DNA from: Chitinophaga pinensis
GTDB lineage: Bacteria > Bacteroidota > Bacteroidia > Chitinophagales > CAIOSU01
DNA length: 64,000 bases
Direction: 5' to 3'
NCBI GenBank assembly: GCA_945901065.1
Contig: CAMDKI010000002.1
Location: forward strand, 310,001-374,000
Every line of letters begins with the position of its first letter. Position 1 is the stretch's first letter. Positions 17,380 through 26,743 of the stretch are shown here, one piece after another. A program made the position numbers and the translations under genes. The notes under the pieces were generated by a model. The model saw only the letters and a program-made list of their open reading frames with translations. It made no database searches and was not told the DNA's origin.

Positions 17380-18621
17380 TTACAATCCTCCACCAACTTT
17401 TTCACCCTTATCCCCTTCATTCTTAGAGTTGGCATAGCGAGGCGAACTGTCAGGCATATTATTTAGCTGTTCAATTATTTGCCAACAAAGCTGATACGGA
17501 AGCATATTCTCTCTGTTATTGAGGGCAATAACCGTTTGGCGAGTATCAAGTTTACGTATAAACATGGTGCGGAAACCTTTCCACCAACCGCTGTGGTATA
17601 CGATATTTGGCCTTAGCTTATCAATGCGCCAACCTAAACCATAATCATCGTGAAAGTTGTTTGGAATGTTGCCGTATGGTGTAAAAGCAGCAGCCAAAGT
17701 CGATTGCTTTAGTAAGGTCTCGTCGTATAGCGCTTGATCCAATTTGAACAAGTCTTCTACTGTTGAATAAACGCCTTTGTCCCCGGTAACCCCATTTAGA
17801 TAATCGTTATCTACCTGTCCAAACCTACCGCTCCCGCCATGAACATAACCCAATACCTTTTGTGGTACTTTTTGTTGCTTACACTTGCTGTAAATAAATG
17901 AATTGTTCATGCCAAGCGGCACAAAAATGGCATGGTGCACATAATCGCCAAAATCCAGTCCGCTAAGTTTTTCAACCACGGCAGCCAATATTGCATAATT
18001 AGAGTTGCTGTAGATAAATCGAGAGCCGGGCGTAAATTCAAGAGCCGGTTTGTATTTAATAAACAACTGCAACATATCGCAATTGCTTAATGCCATGCTT
18101 TTATTATCCCAATATGTATGGCCTAAAGACATATACCGCGATAAACCCGAGCGGTGTGTAAGCAAATGTCTGATTGTAATAGTGTTGTATGATAGTTCGG
18201 GCAAATAAGCGGTCACAGGGGCATCTAAATCTAAAACTCCCTTTTCGAATAAAGTAAGAACCGCCAGTGCCGTAATAGGCTTAGAAGCCGAAGCCAATTG
18301 AAAAGGCGAGCTTAAGGTAAGTGTATCTCGCGTATCAAGGTTTCCGTAACCAAATGCTCCCCTAAAAAGTACCTCGCCTTTTTCGGCAACTAAAATGGTA
18401 CCATTAAATCTATCAGAAGTGTACCATTGGTTCAACAAGCTATCAATCCATTGGGTTTTTAATAGCTTGGCTTGTTTTTGTTCATTTATTGCTAATTCTT
18501 GTTGCTCATACTCAGATGGACAGAAGTCGGGCTTGAGATAAGCCAAAGGGCCATTTTCGCAGGCAATAAAAAACGCCACGAAAAAACCGAATAAAAAAAT
18601 TAGCAATAGGGCGTTGCGCAT
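17380..18621 (-). CDS. Lipoprotein serine hydrolase of the beta-lactamase class C family
   Basis: A 413-residue protein anchored by an N-terminal lipobox-like sequence (VAFFIAC, Cys21). The body is a PF00144 penicillin-binding/beta-lactamase fold: SxxK as SASK (Ser111, Lys114), the YxN triad as YSNSN, and HSG near the C-terminus (YHSGWWKGF). The family contains D-aminopeptidases, esterases and peptidoglycan-related hydrolases; all catalytic elements are present, but the substrate cannot be told. Periplasmic or surface location is likely. Convergent with cdaA. Confidence 0.85.
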   Translation of the reverse strand: MRNALLLIFLFGFFVAFFIACENGPLAYLKPDFCPSEYEQQELAINEQKQAKLLKTQWIDSLLNQWYTSDRFNGTILVAEKGEVLFRGAFGYGNLDTRDTLTLSSPFQLASASKPITALAVLTLFEKGVLDLDAPVTAYLPELSYNTITIRHLLTHRSGLSRYMSLGHTYWDNKSMALSNCDMLQLFIKYKPALEFTPGSRFIYSNSNYAILAAVVEKLSGLDFGDYVHHAIFVPLGMNNSFIYSKCKQQKVPQKVLGYVHGGSGRFGQVDNDYLNGVTGDKGVYSTVEDLFKLDQALYDETLLKQSTLAAAFTPYGNIPNNFHDDYGLGWRIDKLRPNIVYHSGWWKGFRTMFIRKLDTRQTVIALNNRENMLPYQLCWQIIEQLNNMPDSSPRYANSKNEGDKGEKVGGGL

Positions 18622-18689
18622 TAGGCGTGATATTTTTTAACGTCTATGTCTATCGCTAAGCTAAAAGTAAATAACTCTATAAGGAAACA

Positions 18690-18724
18690 TTCCACGCACT
18701 TATTAATAACATAAATGCGTGGAA
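18690..18724 (-). terminator. Possible terminator after the T9SS esterase
   Basis: A 9-bp perfect inverted repeat (18690-18698 with 18716-18724) with a 17-base AT loop, just past the esterase stop. The T run on the minus strand is weak, so it may only be a 3' stabilising stem. Confidence 0.4.
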
Positions 18725-18737
18725 ATGACCTTAAATC

Positions 18738-19985
18738 TTAATAAACAACCAGTTTTTTGTTCACTATTTGGGCACCATGCATTGCTTGCACGAAATAAAT
18801 GCCCGGCACAAGGGTTTCAATTTCGATAACTGCCGAAATTTGACCCTGCTGAACTGGCGCTTGTACAATCACCTTACCGGCCATATCGGTTATAGTAAGC
18901 TGCAAGCCAGTAGGGGCTCCCGAAGCAAAATTGATGCGTACTTGGCCACTGGCAGGATTAGGATAAACTAAAAACTCAAGTGCGGCCGAAGGCTCATTAA
19001 ATCCCACGGTGTTTATCTCGCGGCAAGCGTAAGGCAACATAAAATCGCGAGTAGTCCGCACCACGGTATCCATATAAGCTTCGTTAATGGCACCATTAGA
19101 TGTATTAATAAACGGTGTGTGACCAACACCTTGCCAAGTATACAATAAATTGTCTATACCTACATTATCTGCACGAACGTGCAACGAACCACTGCCATCC
19201 ACAAAAAAGCCGATTGGTGTACCGGTAACTTCAATTTCTTGGCTGCCGTAAGGCACTGTGCCGTCAGAGGTGCCATGCAAGCTTACAATAGGCACATCGC
19301 TTGGTATCATCCAGTTTGTATCGCCTACAGCACCACAAAGGTTGATGATAAGATTGGGATTTGACGGATAACCAGGATTGCCACTTATGCCTTCAATACC
19401 ACCAAATGCTGCTGAATCGGCAACTATGGCAGCAGGTATTTCCTCTGTTAAATTTAAGTAGCCCACTTGCACTGCCGTAATACCGCCTGCCGATACGCCA
19501 CCAACGAATATCCTGTCTGGATCGATATTATAAACATTTGCAGTAAGTGCATCTTTCCGGAAGAACCGAACGGCTGCTTTCATATCATGCACGGCACGCA
19601 CTACCGCTTTCAAAGTTTGCTCTTGGTTGATGGGGTAAAAAAACAAGCGATAATCGATAGCGGCACAGGTATAGCCCCTCGATGCAAACTCATTGCTTAG
19701 CCTTACAATATCTGGCGAGAGTTTGTCGCCAAACAAAAAACTACCACCAAATGCCCAAATTATGAGGGGTCTTTTTTCGAGCGTATCTCCTTGTGGTTCA
19801 TAAAAGTTAAACCTTAGCTTCTGGTTTTGCCCCGAGAAGTTAGTGTTTTGGCCATACTCAACATTAGTGGTTACATCCACTTGGTATAGCTCGTCATAAA
19901 ATCGGCCCCCATCGCAGGTGCTCGTGGTTTGGCTGAAGGCTGATAGGGCATAGAGCATGCCTAACATTATTGTAAAATGTTTCAT
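18738..19985 (-). CDS. T9SS-secreted alpha/beta hydrolase (carboxylesterase-like)
   Basis: A 415-residue secreted esterase. Signal peptide to about residue 19 (LYALSAFSQ). The alpha/beta hydrolase has the oxyanion motif AFGGSFLFGD, the nucleophile elbow GGVSAGG with Ser165, acid Asp241 in LHGTSDGTVPY and His289 in GVGHTPF, so a complete triad. Residues about 335-415 form a T9SS type A sorting domain (LEFLVYPNPASGQVRINF). It should act at the cell surface on ester-linked decorations of polymers. A degenerate paralogue with the same layout is at 51372-52919. Confidence 0.9.
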   Translation of the reverse strand: MKHFTIMLGMLYALSAFSQTTSTCDGGRFYDELYQVDVTTNVEYGQNTNFSGQNQKLRFNFYEPQGDTLEKRPLIIWAFGGSFLFGDKLSPDIVRLSNEFASRGYTCAAIDYRLFFYPINQEQTLKAVVRAVHDMKAAVRFFRKDALTANVYNIDPDRIFVGGVSAGGITAVQVGYLNLTEEIPAAIVADSAAFGGIEGISGNPGYPSNPNLIINLCGAVGDTNWMIPSDVPIVSLHGTSDGTVPYGSQEIEVTGTPIGFFVDGSGSLHVRADNVGIDNLLYTWQGVGHTPFINTSNGAINEAYMDTVVRTTRDFMLPYACREINTVGFNEPSAALEFLVYPNPASGQVRINFASGAPTGLQLTITDMAGKVIVQAPVQQGQISAVIEIETLVPGIYFVQAMHGAQIVNKKLVVY

Positions 19986-20104
19986 TCATAGCGGGTTTGA
20001 GTATTAAATTAAGGTAAACTCTGCAAACCACAAAGTGATTTATTAAATATGTCACCATGTTTGGAAAAGGCAAAAAGGGATATGATTGGAAAACCTAGCT
20101 TTCT

Positions 20105-20112
20105 TAACTTTG
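20105..20112 (+). promoter_or_regulatory. -7 promoter element (TAACTTTG) of the DUF4442 gene
   Basis: Exact TAnnTTTG match ending 6 bases before the ATG at 20118, the same spacing as for arfB. It lies inside the longer frame that begins at 20049 and so decides for the shorter start. Confidence 0.5.
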
Positions 20113-20117
20113 CCCCT

Positions 20118-20609
20118 ATGACAGAAAGTTGGGAAAGCCGCAAAATGCGCTGGATGTTTAAGTTGTTTGCGGCGTATGTGGGCACTGGGGCAAGCATTAC
20201 CTATATAGCTGGCGACTATAAAGTGCTTCGCGTGAAAATTCCGCTTAATTGGCGCACCCGTAACTATGTAGGCACCATATATGGTGGCAGCATTTATTCG
20301 GCCATCGACCCTATGTATATGCTAATGTTGATGCGCATTTTAGGGAAAAACTTTGTGGTATGGGACAAGGCTGCCAGCATAAAGTTCAAGAAACCAGGTA
20401 CGGATACGCTGTTTGCAAACTTCATTATTACCGAAGATGAACTTGCAAGCATAAAACAACAAGTAGCCGACAAAGGCGAAGTAAACTATAACTTCAATCT
20501 GGATATTGTAGATAAAAATGGTATTGTGCACACCTCAGTTGAGAAGCTGATATATGTGGCTACTAAAGAGTATTACAAAGAGAAACTTAATAGGCGACAA
20601 ACGAATTAA
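20118..20609 (+). CDS. DUF4442 hot-dog fold protein (thioesterase-like)
   Basis: A 163-residue protein of the DUF4442 family, a hot-dog fold related to PaaI-type acyl-CoA thioesterases. The segment NYVGTIYGGSIYSAIDPMYM is the conserved central helix, and KAASIKFKKPGTDTLFANF the following strands. The frame is open from an ATG at 20049, but the added 23 residues are not family-like and a -7 element lies between, so 20118 (MTESWESRK) was chosen. Substrate unknown. It is convergent with maf, with no spacer between the stops. Confidence 0.8.
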   Translation: MTESWESRKMRWMFKLFAAYVGTGASITYIAGDYKVLRVKIPLNWRTRNYVGTIYGGSIYSAIDPMYMLMLMRILGKNFVVWDKAASIKFKKPGTDTLFANFIITEDELASIKQQVADKGEVNYNFNLDIVDKNGIVHTSVEKLIYVATKEYYKEKLNRRQTN

Positions 20610-21197
20610 TTACTCTTCCATAAAAACCTGTAACTCCCTATATAAGCGGTTCATGGGCAGGCCCATTACATTAAAGTAGTCGCCATCCATGCCGGTTATT
20701 CCAATCAATCCAATACCTTCTTGCACAGCATATGCCCCCGCTTTGTCCATCACTTCAAAATTATCAACGTACCATTCAATTTCATCATCGTTCAAAACGT
20801 CAAAATACACTTTGGTCGTTTCACTAAAGGTAAGGGAGCGCTCGCCTTGCACTAGGCAAACCCCCGTAATTACCTCATGCATGTTGCCCGATAGTATTTG
20901 CAAAATACGGATAGCATCTGCTTTACCAGCAGGCTTGCCATATATTACGCCATCTAGCAGCACAATAGTATCCGATGTGATTACCACAGCATCCTTCGGG
21001 GTATCCTTGGCAATAGCTTCGGCCTTAAGTTTGGCAAGATATTCTGGCACTTCGCGCACGGGTGTTTCGGGCGGATAAACTTCCTCCACGTCTTTGGTCA
21101 ATACCTCAAACTGAAACCCAGCTTGCTCTAGTATGTATTTCCGTCGTGGCGATTTAGAACCTAGTATTAGCTTTACCTCGGGCAGTAAGTGTTTCAT
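20610..21197 (-). CDS. maf: Maf-like nucleoside triphosphate pyrophosphatase
   Basis: A house-cleaning enzyme that hydrolyses non-canonical or excess nucleoside triphosphates (dTTP/UTP type in this family) to monophosphates. The 195 residues start with the signature LILGSKSPRRKYILEQAGF, followed by the EVYP segment, TSDTIVLLDG with the catalytic Asp and EWYVDNFEVMDKAGAYAVQ. Length and motif order are normal. It overlaps the UbiA-family gene by 4 bp (ATGA) and so is likely translated from the same message. Confidence 0.92.
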   Translation of the reverse strand: MKHLLPEVKLILGSKSPRRKYILEQAGFQFEVLTKDVEEVYPPETPVREVPEYLAKLKAEAIAKDTPKDAVVITSDTIVLLDGVIYGKPAGKADAIRILQILSGNMHEVITGVCLVQGERSLTFSETTKVYFDVLNDDEIEWYVDNFEVMDKAGAYAVQEGIGLIGITGMDGDYFNVMGLPMNRLYRELQVFMEE

Positions 21198-22129
21198 AGT
21201 GCGATGTTATATAAAATCATAGAACCTACGCCCGCGGTGGCAATTAACTTCAAAAGCACACTTACACGAGCATATTGCGTGTTATCCTTTGCCAGAAAAA
21301 GCATAACCATAGCAACTAACAATGGCAATTGCACAGTAGCTGCAAGGTAAGCAGGCAGTGTCAGCTCCCCATCTTCAAGATAAGCCTGTTGGGCAGTAAG
21401 TACCACCCTTACCAAAGCTAGACATAGGATAATGGCAATAAATTTGGTTTGGCGCTCGCCAATAAGCAATGGCAGCGTATTGCTGCCAATGTGGTCATCG
21501 CCTTGCATATCTTCAATATCCTTTACCACCTCCCTAATAAGGTTGATGCCAAAAGCCAACACCCCGTATGCAACTGACCCCTTGGCAATGTACCCAAAAA
21601 GTGCAGCACCCATCACGTCGGCTTCATTAAGTAAAGCCATTTCGTGCAAACCCGGTAGCATAGGCACCAAACCCACCAACAACGATACTACTATATTACC
21701 GATAACTGGCAAATGCTTCAACTTAGCATTGTAAAACCAAAGTAAAATTGCAGGCACGGTGTAAAAGAAACCTAGGCGGTAAGCGCCAAGCCAAATAGCC
21801 AAACCATTGCCCAATACAACGCCCACCAAGGTAAGCCACAAGGCTCCTTTCATCACTTTTTGGCTATTCAGTATTGTGCCAACTAGGTTTTTGCCTTGCT
21901 TATTAATGCGATCGGCCTCAACATCTTGCTGGTCGTTGAGCCAATAGCCAGCTGCTGCAATCATAATGGTAGCCAATGCCATAAGCGCAAATTGCAACCA
22001 ACTGAGTCCATTGTCCTGTCGATACAAATCGAACACTGGTTGCACCACAAACAACTTGGCCAATACCATAGTAGCTACCATGATAAGCAAATTGACAGGA
22101 CGCGACATTTTAAGGTAGGATAACCACAT
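21194..22129 (-). CDS. UbiA-family prenyltransferase (geranylgeranylglycerol-phosphate synthase-like)
   Basis: A polytopic membrane enzyme of the UbiA superfamily that transfers a prenyl chain to an acceptor. The first Mg-binding motif is NDQQDVEAD (residues 65-73, NDxxDxxxD) and the second is KDIEDMQGDD. About eight hydrophobic helices are visible. The longer frame from 22237 overlaps the permease gene by 100 bp with a Cys/Arg-rich leader; the ATG at 22129 leaves a 4-bp gap and starts with the usual hydrophobic opening (MWLSYLKMSRPVN), giving 311 residues. Acceptor not deducible; similar genes in Bacteroidota are often annotated as geranylgeranylglycerol-phosphate geranylgeranyltransferases. 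Confidence 0.85.
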   Translation of the reverse strand: MWLSYLKMSRPVNLLIMVATMVLAKLFVVQPVFDLYRQDNGLSWLQFALMALATIMIAAAGYWLNDQQDVEADRINKQGKNLVGTILNSQKVMKGALWLTLVGVVLGNGLAIWLGAYRLGFFYTVPAILLWFYNAKLKHLPVIGNIVVSLLVGLVPMLPGLHEMALLNEADVMGAALFGYIAKGSVAYGVLAFGINLIREVVKDIEDMQGDDHIGSNTLPLLIGERQTKFIAIILCLALVRVVLTAQQAYLEDGELTLPAYLAATVQLPLLVAMVMLFLAKDNTQYARVSVLLKLIATAGVGSMILYNIAL

Positions 22130-22133
22130 AGTA

Positions 22134-23450
22134 TTAGCTGAAACGGATGGCTTTAATAGGCGAAATGCGACTGACCAGCAACGAAGGTATAAACAATAAA
22201 GCCTCGCAGAAAACAAACACCAACAAGTTGATGACAAAAATGGTCGTGTAATTTAAATCAACGGGAGCCGAAGTAACGTAGTAAGACTCAGGAGGCAAGG
22301 TAATAAAACCAAAATGTTGCTGTGCTAAACAAAGTCCTATGCCTAGGATATTGCCTATCAATATTCCCAAACCCATAATAATGGCACCATTTACTAAAAA
22401 CATGCGGCTTATAACTGCATTGGTAGCACCAAGGGCTTTCAATATACCAATCATATTAGTGCGCTCCAGTATCAATATCAGTATACAGGTGGTCATATTT
22501 ATAAGTGCCACAATGCCCATCAAAATCAAAATGATGTACTTGTTTAAGTTCTGGAGCGATAACCAATCGAAAATATTGGGTTCTATCTCTTTCAGCGTTT
22601 GCGACATTAGTTCAGGGTAGGCCCCAAGTATGTCATAATATACTTCATCGTTGGTGGCAGTCAGCGGGTCAAGGGTTGCAATATTAAAAAGCTCCTCCCC
22701 AAAATATTTTTCCCATTTTCCGTTTACCGAAACCAGTATGTCGCTTGTTTGGTAGTTGTTTACAAAAACTTCTATACCTCCCACTTGGCCTGCAGTCCAA
22801 CCGTTTAGGTTTTGAATGATTTTCATATCCACCATCGCAAACTTCTCATCAAACTCCTCTAATCCGGTATTAAAAATGCCTGACACCTTAAATTTTCGCA
22901 CCAACGGCACTTTCCTTATAAAATGAACCTCCAAATTATCGCCAACGGAAAGCCCCAGCCGCCTGCTGGTAATTTGCGACAAAAACAAACCTCGCGAACC
23001 CATGCTATCCTCTTCGCCAATTGTAAGTGTATCCCCCTCTATCAAGTACTTTTTAAAATAAGTCCAATCAAAATCGGTACTTACGCCTTTAAGCACTATC
23101 CCTTCAATCGCATCATTAGCTTTTATTATACCCGGCTTATAACCAGTAACTTGCACGTGTTTAATGTTGGCGATATTCTTTAATTCGGTAGCCTCAATCA
23201 TGGCCACGTTTATAGGCTGGGCCTCCTCGAAGCGTTGACCAAACCCATACTTACTGATAACAATGTGCCCCCAGAAACCGTAAATTTTATCGCTTACTTC
23301 TTGCTGAAAGCCATTAACCAACGATACGGCCACAATCATTACTGTAATACTAAGCGCCACTGCAGCGGTAGCTATACCGATGATGAAGCGAGAAAAGGTA
23401 CGCTTTTTGCTGAAGGCTAATCGCCGGGTCAAAAATTGTTCGATGTTCAA
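22134..23450 (-). CDS. LolC/LolE-like ABC transporter permease (FtsX family)
   Basis: A 438-residue inner-membrane permease of the MacB/FtsX type, likely for lipoprotein release from the inner membrane. The N-terminal helix segment (LTRRLAFSKKRTFSRFIIGIA) is followed by a periplasmic domain of about 200 residues (SDKIYGFWGHIVIS...) and three C-terminal helices with ERTNMIGILKALGA, the coupling motif of this family. The start is a TTG at 23450 encoding MNIEQFLTRR; upstream ATGs (23585) would run into the divergent muramidase gene. No ATPase gene is adjacent. Followed at 4 bp by the UbiA-family gene. Confidence 0.85.
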   Translation of the reverse strand: MNIEQFLTRRLAFSKKRTFSRFIIGIATAAVALSITVMIVAVSLVNGFQQEVSDKIYGFWGHIVISKYGFGQRFEEAQPINVAMIEATELKNIANIKHVQVTGYKPGIIKANDAIEGIVLKGVSTDFDWTYFKKYLIEGDTLTIGEEDSMGSRGLFLSQITSRRLGLSVGDNLEVHFIRKVPLVRKFKVSGIFNTGLEEFDEKFAMVDMKIIQNLNGWTAGQVGGIEVFVNNYQTSDILVSVNGKWEKYFGEELFNIATLDPLTATNDEVYYDILGAYPELMSQTLKEIEPNIFDWLSLQNLNKYIILILMGIVALINMTTCILILILERTNMIGILKALGATNAVISRMFLVNGAIIMGLGILIGNILGIGLCLAQQHFGFITLPPESYYVTSAPVDLNYTTIFVINLLVFVFCEALLFIPSLLVSRISPIKAIRFS

Positions 23451-23517
23451 ATCCGCAAATGGGTTCGGGCAGTTAAAAAGGATTTGGCTAATTTCGTCAT
23501 TAATTACGCTCAAAAAT

Positions 23518-24711
23518 ATGAAAATTGTAACCGCCATTGCATCATTATTATTCTTTAGCCTTACGCTATTTGCGCAGAGTGGCAAACCACTGCTTGTAGG
23601 TGCCGAAAGAATGCGCGAATATGTGCCGTCATTGGCAGGTAAAACTGTAGGATTGGTAGTAAACCATACCAGTATTGTGGGTTCATCTCAAACCCATTTG
23701 GTTGATACACTTTTGGCACAAAAAATAAAAGTTACCAAAGTATTTGCCCCTGAACATGGTTTCAGAGGTATGGGGGATGCCGGGCAAGAGATTAACTCCG
23801 AAACCGACCCAAAGACAGGCTTGCCTGTAATTTCGCTATATGGCAACATCAAAAAACCTACGGCTGAGCACCTAGAAGGCTTAGACGTGGTGATATTTGA
23901 TATACAAGATGTAGGCGCCCGGTTTTATACCTACATCAGCACCATGCACTACGTAATGGAGGCCTGTGCCGAAGCGGGAATACCCGTTATAATACTTGAC
24001 CGCCCTAACCCTAATGGCTTTTATGTTGACGGTCCCATTCTGGAGGATAGCTACAAGAGTTTTGTGGGCATGCACCCTATTCCTGTAGTTCATGGCCTTA
24101 CCGTTGGCGAATTGGCACAAATGATTAACGGGCAAAAGTGGCTTGCCAACGGTATACAATGCAACATAACAGTTGTACCATGCTTTGGCTACAAGCACCA
24201 AACCATGTACCAATTGCCCGTGAAACCATCGCCCAACCTGCCCAATATGGAGGCTATTTACTTGTATCCATCATTGTGTTTTTTTGAAGGCACCATTATG
24301 AGTGTGGGCAGGGGCACTGACAGGCCCTTCCAGATATTTGGCCACCCCGAATATGCTATTGGCGACTATGAGTTTACACCTATGAGCATACCAGGTGCCC
24401 AAAGCCCGCCTTACAAAGACCTGCAATGCCGCGGTACAGAATTGCAAGAGTTTGGCCGAGACTACTTTGAGCGTAGCCGAAAACTCGATTTTCAATGGCT
24501 TTTGCAATCATACCAATACTTCGATAATGCAGGCAAAGGCCAAGAGTTCTTCAATGCATTTTTCGAGAAATTAGCTGGCACAGCAAAACTGCGCGAAATT
24601 ATTGTTAGTGGTTACAACACAGCAGAGGCTGGCTCATTTTGGAAACCTGAATTGGATGCATATATGGCCATGCGCAAACAATACCTTCTTTACCCCGATT
24701 TTACAAAATAA
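23518..24711 (+). CDS. NamZ-like exo-beta-N-acetylmuramidase (DUF1343)
   Basis: A 397-residue exported protein with signal peptide MKIVTAIASLLFFSLTLFAQ, which fixes the start at 23518 rather than the upstream frame (23380) that lies inside the divergent permease gene. The body is DUF1343: GLVVNHTSIVG, VFAPEHGFRG, ISLYGNIKKPT, VIFDIQDVGARFYTYIST and FFEGTIMSVGRGTDRPFQ are family signatures. NamZ enzymes of this family remove MurNAc from the non-reducing ends of peptidoglycan fragments, so a role in cell-wall recycling is likely. Fmt begins 5 bp downstream and is probably co-transcribed. Confidence 0.9.
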   Translation: MKIVTAIASLLFFSLTLFAQSGKPLLVGAERMREYVPSLAGKTVGLVVNHTSIVGSSQTHLVDTLLAQKIKVTKVFAPEHGFRGMGDAGQEINSETDPKTGLPVISLYGNIKKPTAEHLEGLDVVIFDIQDVGARFYTYISTMHYVMEACAEAGIPVIILDRPNPNGFYVDGPILEDSYKSFVGMHPIPVVHGLTVGELAQMINGQKWLANGIQCNITVVPCFGYKHQTMYQLPVKPSPNLPNMEAIYLYPSLCFFEGTIMSVGRGTDRPFQIFGHPEYAIGDYEFTPMSIPGAQSPPYKDLQCRGTELQEFGRDYFERSRKLDFQWLLQSYQYFDNAGKGQEFFNAFFEKLAGTAKLREIIVSGYNTAEAGSFWKPELDAYMAMRKQYLLYPDFTK

Positions 24712-24716
24712 CTGCT

Positions 24717-25628
24717 ATGCGTATTGTTTTTATGGGCACGCCCGATTTTGCAGTTGCCTCTTTAGATATATTGGTACAAAACGGGTATAACATTGTTGGT
24801 GTAATAACCGCACCCGACAAACCCGCTGGCCGTGGCAACCAAATACAGCAAAGTGCTGTAAAGAAATATGCCGTGGCTCACAACCTGCGCGTTTTGCAGC
24901 CAGAGAAATTAAAAGCCCCAAGTTTTTTAGAGGAACTAAAGGACTTAAATGCCGACCTGCAAATAGTGGTGGCTTTCCGTATGCTACCTGAATTAGTATG
25001 GAATATGCCGCCTCGCGGCACGTTCAACTTACATGGCTCATTGCTGCCAGCTTATCGTGGGGCTGCACCTATTAACTGGGCAGTAATGAATGGCGAAACC
25101 AAAACTGGCGTAACTACCTTTTTCCTCCAACATGAAATTGATACAGGCAGCATTATTCACCAAGCCACTATGCCGATTGGTCCTGATGAAAACACTGGTG
25201 ACGTACACGACCGTATGATGGTACTAGGGGCTAAAACGGTGCTACAAACAGTTAAAGAAATAGCGCAAGGCAAGGTAAAAGCCACTCCGCAAGATATGAC
25301 AGGCGATTACCCACACGCCCCTAAAATTTTCAGGGATGATTGCAAGATTGATTGGGATCAACCGCTTGATAAAGTATACAATCACATTCGAGGCCTTAGC
25401 CCCTACCCTGCTGCTTGGACCGAATTGGATGGTAAGACCTTAAAAATCTATCAAGCTAAAAAGGAATCTGCGAGTCATACGCATACAAATGGTAGCATTG
25501 ACACCGACGGTAAGACGTACCTAAAGTTTGCCGTCTCTGGTGGTTATATTTACGCCGAAGAGTTACAACTAGAAGGTAAAAAACGACTAGCGGTGAGAGA
25601 CTTTTTATTGGGCTGGAGAAAAAGTTAA
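24717..25628 (+). CDS. fmt: Methionyl-tRNA formyltransferase
   Basis: Formylates the initiator Met-tRNA using 10-formyl-tetrahydrofolate. A 303-residue protein with the N-terminal formyltransferase domain (RIVFMGTPDFAVASL; the signature HGSLLPAYRGAAPINWAVM with the active-site His; DTGSIIHQ) and the C-terminal OB-like tRNA-binding part (DQPLDKVYNHIRGLSPYPAAW). Length is normal. It follows the NamZ-like gene by 5 bp. Confidence 0.95.
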   Translation: MRIVFMGTPDFAVASLDILVQNGYNIVGVITAPDKPAGRGNQIQQSAVKKYAVAHNLRVLQPEKLKAPSFLEELKDLNADLQIVVAFRMLPELVWNMPPRGTFNLHGSLLPAYRGAAPINWAVMNGETKTGVTTFFLQHEIDTGSIIHQATMPIGPDENTGDVHDRMMVLGAKTVLQTVKEIAQGKVKATPQDMTGDYPHAPKIFRDDCKIDWDQPLDKVYNHIRGLSPYPAAWTELDGKTLKIYQAKKESASHTHTNGSIDTDGKTYLKFAVSGGYIYAEELQLEGKKRLAVRDFLLGWRKS

Positions 25629-25640
25629 CTAATTACTGTT

Positions 25641-25668
25641 GACCATCGACTATAGACCGTGGACTAAC
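25641..25668. repeat. Period-7 degenerate tandem repeat (four heptamers)
   Basis: Four adjacent 7-base units that begin with GAC: GACCATC, GACTATA, GACCGTG, GACTAAC. They fill the space between the convergent stops of fmt and corA. A different heptamer run with the same period is at 41461-41495. Confidence 0.6.
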
Positions 25669-26622
25669 TCAGAACCACTTTTTCCTGCGGAAAAACATTA
25701 CTAACAGAAAGGAAAGCATTAGTGAAATACCTATGGCTATAACATAGGCACTTGGCTGATGTTGAAACGGAAGCTCTACGTTCATACCATAAAAACTGGC
25801 TACCAATGTTGGCACCATCAATACAATGGTTACTGAGGTAAGGCGCTGCATTACGGTATTCAAGTTGTTGGAGATAATGCTAGCGAAAGCGTCCATGGTG
25901 CCGTTCAAGATGTTGGTATAAACGTTTGCCATCTCCAAAGCCTGGCTATTATCCACTATCACATCCTCCAAGTAATCTGATAGGTCTTCGTCGCTCTTAA
26001 TTTTTAAAAAATCGGTACGGGCAAGCTTGGCCATGGTAAGCTCGTTACCACGAAGCGTATTTACAAAATACACTAAGGCCTTTTGAAGATTCATCAATTG
26101 CGCCAACTCAGTATTCCGAGACGAATTGTATAACTCATCTTCAATGAGATTACGCTTATTATTTATCTGGCGTAAGTAATGCAAAAAGTAAAATACATTC
26201 CTATCAAACAACTGCAATACAAACTTCTTGGTGTCGGCTGGGTCAAAGCGCTTTACCCTTTGATTGATGAAGCTATCAATTACCGGATTGGGGTGCTGAC
26301 TAAGGGTCAGTATCATGTCGGGCAACAGAATAATACCAATAGGTAAGGTAACATAAACCGACCTATCATCATCCACAATTTCGCCTTCATTATCAACAGG
26401 GGTATTCAATACGATTAACTTCACATCGTCTTCGAACTCGTAGCGTGACCGTTCGTTAATATCCAGCGAGTCAATAAGGAAATCGAGAGGAATGTTGTAA
26501 GTATTACTTAAGTCCTCAAGATTATCATGGTTAAAAGGAGGGTAAATATTTATCCAGCAGCCCGGTTCGGCCTGTTCGATGCGTATTAGTTCATCGCCAG
26601 TTTTTTTGAAAATATCTACCAC
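25669..26622 (-). CDS. corA: CorA-family divalent cation transporter
   Basis: An inner-membrane Mg2+/Co2+ channel protein. A 317-residue protein with a long N-terminal cytoplasmic domain and two C-terminal helices. The GMN selectivity motif is in SFYGMNVELP and the last helix ends in a basic FFRRKKWF. The start is GTG at 26622; no in-frame ATG lies closer to the -7 element. Convergent with fmt across the heptamer repeat. Confidence 0.9.
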   Translation of the reverse strand: MVDIFKKTGDELIRIEQAEPGCWINIYPPFNHDNLEDLSNTYNIPLDFLIDSLDINERSRYEFEDDVKLIVLNTPVDNEGEIVDDDRSVYVTLPIGIILLPDMILTLSQHPNPVIDSFINQRVKRFDPADTKKFVLQLFDRNVFYFLHYLRQINNKRNLIEDELYNSSRNTELAQLMNLQKALVYFVNTLRGNELTMAKLARTDFLKIKSDEDLSDYLEDVIVDNSQALEMANVYTNILNGTMDAFASIISNNLNTVMQRLTSVTIVLMVPTLVASFYGMNVELPFQHQPSAYVIAIGISLMLSFLLVMFFRRKKWF

Positions 26623-26665
26623 TACTGTCCATGGGGGTTAAGATGGTTATTACCTCTTTACCGAG

Positions 26666-26673
26666 CAAAGGTA
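26666..26673 (-). promoter_or_regulatory. -7 promoter element (TACCTTTG) of corA
   Basis: Exact TAnnTTTG match on the minus strand, 44 bp upstream of the GTG start. Confidence 0.5.
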
Positions 26674-26743
26674 CAAATCCAAACGCTAGAAACCTATTAG
26701 CACTCAAAGATTGAAGTCCTCTTTGGTGCTTCAAAAAACAATG

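Noticed and set aside
20049-20117. N-terminal extension of the DUF4442 protein
   Set aside because: It contains the -7 element of its own gene and is not family-like.
25641-25668. CRISPR array
   Set aside because: Units are 7 bp, degenerate and contiguous, with no spacers and no cas genes nearby. The same holds for 41461-41495.
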